In this document: piece after piece, positions 59,466 to 64,000 of the stretch
Numbering within the stretch: position 1 is the first letter of the stretch
How the letters are laid out: each line of letters starts with the position of its first letter
Origin: Neorhizobium vignae
Lineage (GTDB): Bacteria; Pseudomonadota; Alphaproteobacteria; Rhizobiales; Rhizobiaceae
Length of the DNA: 64,000 nt
Assembly (NCBI RefSeq): GCF_000732195.1
Contig: NZ_JNNU01000024.1
Location: 1 to 64,000 of the forward strand
Direction of reading: 5' to 3'
Program-made: the position numbers and the translations under genes
Notes under the pieces: generated by a model
Told to the model about the DNA's origin: nothing
What the model saw: the letters and a program-made list of their open reading frames with translations, nothing else
Databases searched by the model: none

Positions 59466-60095
59466 TTAAAGATTAAAGGCCGAGCGCACCCCATCGACGA
59501 CGAACTGAACGGAGAGCGCCGCGAGGATGACGCCGAGCAGGCGGGTGAGGATCGCCCTTCCGGTGACGCCGAGGAAACGGTCGAGCCGCTCGGCGACCAG
59601 AAGCGTCGCATAGACGACCAGCATGATCAGCGCGATGACGCCGATGAGGAGCGCGCGGTCGAGGGCGCCGGGCAGGGTGCCGGAAAGCAGGACGGTGGCT
59701 GAGATCGCGCCAGGTCCGGCAATCAGCGGCAGCGCCAGCGGAAAGACCGCGATGTTGTGGATATGGTCGATGGTGATCGCCGCCTGAGATGTCTTCTCCT
59801 TTCGCTCCTGGCGTTTCTCGAACACCATTTCGAAGGAGATCCAGAAAAGCAGCAGACCGCCGGCAATGCGGAAGGCGCCGATCGAGATGCCGAGCAGCCC
59901 GAGCACGCTCGACCCGAACAGCGCGAAGACGGCGAGGATGCCGAAGGCGATCAGCGATCCTCGGAACGCGACCTGGCGGCGCTGGACGGCGGTCATGCCG
60001 ACGGTCAGGCCCAGAAAGACCGGCGCGAGCCCCGGCGGGTCGAGCGTCACGAGCATCGTGGTCAGTGCATTGACCAGCATATCGGGGGTCGCCAT
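59466..60095 (-). CDS. marC: MarC-family integral membrane protein
   Basis: This 209-residue protein has six hydrophobic helices and the MarC pattern: TMLVTLDPPGLAPVFLGLTVG in the first helix pair, GAFRIAGGLLLFWISFEMVF, and IAVFPLALPLIAGPGAISATVLLSG. The family was once thought to give multidrug resistance, but that was not upheld and the function is open. The symbol names the family only. It is divergent from gyrA. Confidence 0.82.
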   Translation of the reverse strand: MATPDMLVNALTTMLVTLDPPGLAPVFLGLTVGMTAVQRRQVAFRGSLIAFGILAVFALFGSSVLGLLGISIGAFRIAGGLLLFWISFEMVFEKRQERKEKTSQAAITIDHIHNIAVFPLALPLIAGPGAISATVLLSGTLPGALDRALLIGVIALIMLVVYATLLVAERLDRFLGVTGRAILTRLLGVILAALSVQFVVDGVRSAFNL

Positions 60096-60256
60096 ATCCT
60101 CTCCCTGTCAGGCTGCAATCCTTGCAGTCGCATGCGAAGATTGTTAGGACAGGCCGGCAGCGAAAGAAAGCCCACCCCATCCGCGTCGCGGCATGTTTCG
60201 ACCTTGTTCAAAAGCCGTGTTTAAGCCGCAAAAGCTGTTCAAAACCATTGTGGAAA

Positions 60257-60285
60257 TTGGCGCTCGGAACCGCTTTCCGCTATAA
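60257..60285 (+). promoter_or_regulatory. Likely sigma70 promoter of gyrA
   Basis: TTGGCG (60257-60262) and CTATAA (60280-60285) are 17 bp apart and end 37 bp before the gyrA start. The spacer holds a small inverted pair ggaa/ttcc. No other hexamer pair in the region fits as well. Confidence 0.45.
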
Positions 60286-60322
60286 AAAAGAAACTGATTC
60301 CGAACAGAGATCGTGATCCGAT

Positions 60323-63139
<2,817 letters not shown>

Positions 63140-63170
63140 GCCGCACCTCAATCAAAAGCCTGGCAAAATA

Positions 63171-63202
63171 AAAAGCCGGAGGATGAAAATCCTCCGGCTT
63201 TT
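63171..63202 (+). terminator. Intrinsic terminator after gyrA
   Basis: aaaagccggaggat (63171-63184) and atcctccggctttt (63189-63202) form a perfect 14-bp stem with a GAAA tetraloop. It lies 32 bases after the gyrA stop and, with A and T runs on both sides, could also end minus-strand transcripts from the small genes beyond. Confidence 0.9.
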
Positions 63203-63278
63203 GTTTGAACCGGTTGCGACGGGAAAGTCTGCTGGAACGCGGTTCGCTACAGTCAAATCGTCAAATCGGGCAATCCGT

Positions 63279-63422
63279 TCAGAACACGCTGTGGCGGCGC
63301 GAGAAATCCCTGAAATCCTTCATGTCGGCGCGTTCGCGCCGGAGCTCGGAAATCGTTGAGGCCACGGAAGCCACGAACATGATGCTGATCAAACCTGCAA
63401 GTACTGTCAACGTCACGAACAT
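63279..63422 (-). CDS. Small membrane protein, 47 residues
   Basis: The frame starts MFVTLTVLAGLISIMFVAS and ends RRHSVF. It has one membrane helix (about residues 2-22) followed by a charged segment (ISELRRERADMKDF). A Shine-Dalgarno gaaagg lies just ahead of the ATG. I recognise no family. It is the last of three tiny minus-strand frames of like design between gyrA and the window end. A codon bias toward C/G third bases and the good start signal argue for a real gene. Confidence 0.55.
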   Translation of the reverse strand: MFVTLTVLAGLISIMFVASVASTISELRRERADMKDFRDFSRRHSVF

Positions 63423-63451
63423 GGGATTCCTTTCTCGTCCGTGTATCCGCC

Positions 63452-63607
63452 TCAGTAGTACGAGAGATCGCTATAACGGCCCGTTACCTGCGGATAATTC
63501 AGATCTGCCAATTGGGATTTATCTTGATAAAGGGTTACCGTTGCTGTCAGCATCACCGCAATCATGGCCGTCCAGACCAGGTTAATCATGGTGATCTTGT
63601 CCAGCAT
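63452..63607 (-). CDS. Small membrane protein, 51 residues
   Basis: The frame starts MLDKITMINLVWTAMIAVML and ends RYSDLSYY. One membrane helix (about residues 8-26) is followed by a polar tail with several Tyr. The Shine-Dalgarno aaggaa is well placed 8 bases before the ATG; in-frame Met codons up to 63637 are less likely starts. The 47-residue gene follows 29 bp downstream on the same strand, so the two may be co-transcribed. A copy of the 43-bp motif lies about 110 bp upstream. Confidence 0.6.
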   Translation of the reverse strand: MLDKITMINLVWTAMIAVMLTATVTLYQDKSQLADLNYPQVTGRYSDLSYY

Positions 63608-63715
63608 GATCGTTTTCCTTCTCGCGATCATCGCCATCTGTCCTTCTTGTTAGCCTGAACGCGCATCGCGCAAACAGGTTCCACCGCATTTTGAGAGATA
63701 CTTAACCTTGTGGCT

Positions 63716-63758
63716 CTGAAGCGTCCTTGAATGCTCTGTTCATCTGGCGTTCAGAATT
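63716..63758 (-). repeat. 43-bp motif, copy 1 (upstream of the 51-residue gene)
   Basis: Aligned without gaps to copy 2 it is identical at 34 of 43 positions. Conserved blocks are TTCATCT and CGTTCAGAATT, with an inverted pair TGAA-YG / CGTTCA inside. On the minus strand it reads AATTCTGAACG first. It lies in non-coding DNA ahead of a minus-strand small gene, so a shared regulator site or promoter is likely. Confidence 0.6.
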
Positions 63759-63769
63759 CGAAGTCTTTT

Positions 63770-63856
63770 TCAGGTTTCTTCCGGTCCGAAGGCGACTACG
63801 AAGGCCTCCAGTGCAAAAGCGAGAACCACGGCTCCCATCACCATCAAAGCCAGCAT
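63770..63856 (-). CDS. Very small membrane protein, 28 residues
   Basis: The frame starts MLALMVMGAVVLAFALEAFV and ends FGPEET. It is almost wholly one membrane helix with a short acidic tail. A gggag lies 13 bases before the ATG, a little far. The second copy of the 43-bp motif lies 71 bp upstream, as for the 51-residue gene. Short length keeps the call tentative. Confidence 0.4.
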   Translation of the reverse strand: MLALMVMGAVVLAFALEAFVVAFGPEET

Positions 63857-63926
63857 TTGTCGACGTTTCTCCCGAGATACGCACGGGTCGTTCGCCCGCC
63901 ACGATCGTCATAAGACCACAGCGCCG

Positions 63927-63969
63927 CTGAAACGCCCTTGAACGGGCCATTCATCTTTCGTTCAGAATT
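63927..63969 (-). repeat. 43-bp motif, copy 2 (upstream of the 28-residue gene)
   Basis: This is the second direct copy, 211 bp from the first. Its inner pair TGAACG / CGTTCA is perfectly inverted. It again sits before a tiny minus-strand membrane-protein frame. The remaining bases to the window end (63970-64000) show nothing I can name. Confidence 0.6.
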
Positions 63970-64000
63970 GGGAGATGCTTGCGGTGGGGCGGCTTCCGTG

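Overview
The window looks like chromosome of a Rhizobiaceae member (Rhizobium/Agrobacterium/Sinorhizobium relatives); I cannot fix the genus from sequence alone. The evidence is a high-GC text, the neighbourhoods thyA-folA-hflK-hflC-degP, glmU-glmS, sdhE-mfd beside recG, glnB-glnA behind a sigma54 promoter, divergent uvrA/ssb around a GAAC-N7-GAAC LexA box, and a TTG-started gyrA. No tRNA, rRNA or CRISPR array was seen.

Bases 1-5600 are accessory. The right end of an IS21-type element with a frameshifted istB abuts a minus-strand copper-defence operon: CopL-like His/Cys-rich protein, small lipoprotein, TolC-family outer-membrane channel, Tat-exported multicopper oxidase, cupredoxin and CusF-like metallochaperone. 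Two MerR/CueR-type promoter boxes lie in tandem upstream of it.

Bases 5759-17400 are mostly housekeeping: an SDR epimerase, thymidylate synthase and DHFR, the HflKC membrane-protease regulator, a DegP protease, a GNAT enzyme, a HigBA module whose toxin is cut short by a stop codon, serB and miaA with back-to-back start codons, and a HerA-like ATPase. Bases 17580-20229 hold the branched-chain amino-acid operon ilvB-ilvN, with a leader peptide (ALIVV), nested hairpins and an attenuator terminator.

Bases 20298-33581 mix metabolism and regulation: an aldo/keto reductase, a LysE exporter, a cobalt-type nitrile hydratase operon, an ECF sigma/anti-sigma operon with its likely promoter, a DUF2269/SDR-DoxX pair, a RecD-like helicase, a MerR protein with a LuxR-like tail, pdxJ, a MarR-GNAT fusion beside a perfect palindrome, an Asp/Glu racemase, and a divergent qorB/qorR-like pair.

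Bases 33836-63139 are again core: amino-sugar synthesis (glmU, glmS), a DUF502 protein, DNA repair (recG, mfd, uvrA, ssb), sdhE, two EamA transporters, a DsbA/FrnE-like protein, a peptide-binding protein, an IalB-like protein, hspQ, the nitrogen-control pair glnB-glnA, the NAD(P)HX repair enzyme, a DUF72 protein, an HPP-CBS protein, marC and gyrA. The last 800 bases after the gyrA terminator carry three tiny minus-strand membrane-protein genes and two copies of a 43-bp motif, which is the least explained structure in the window.
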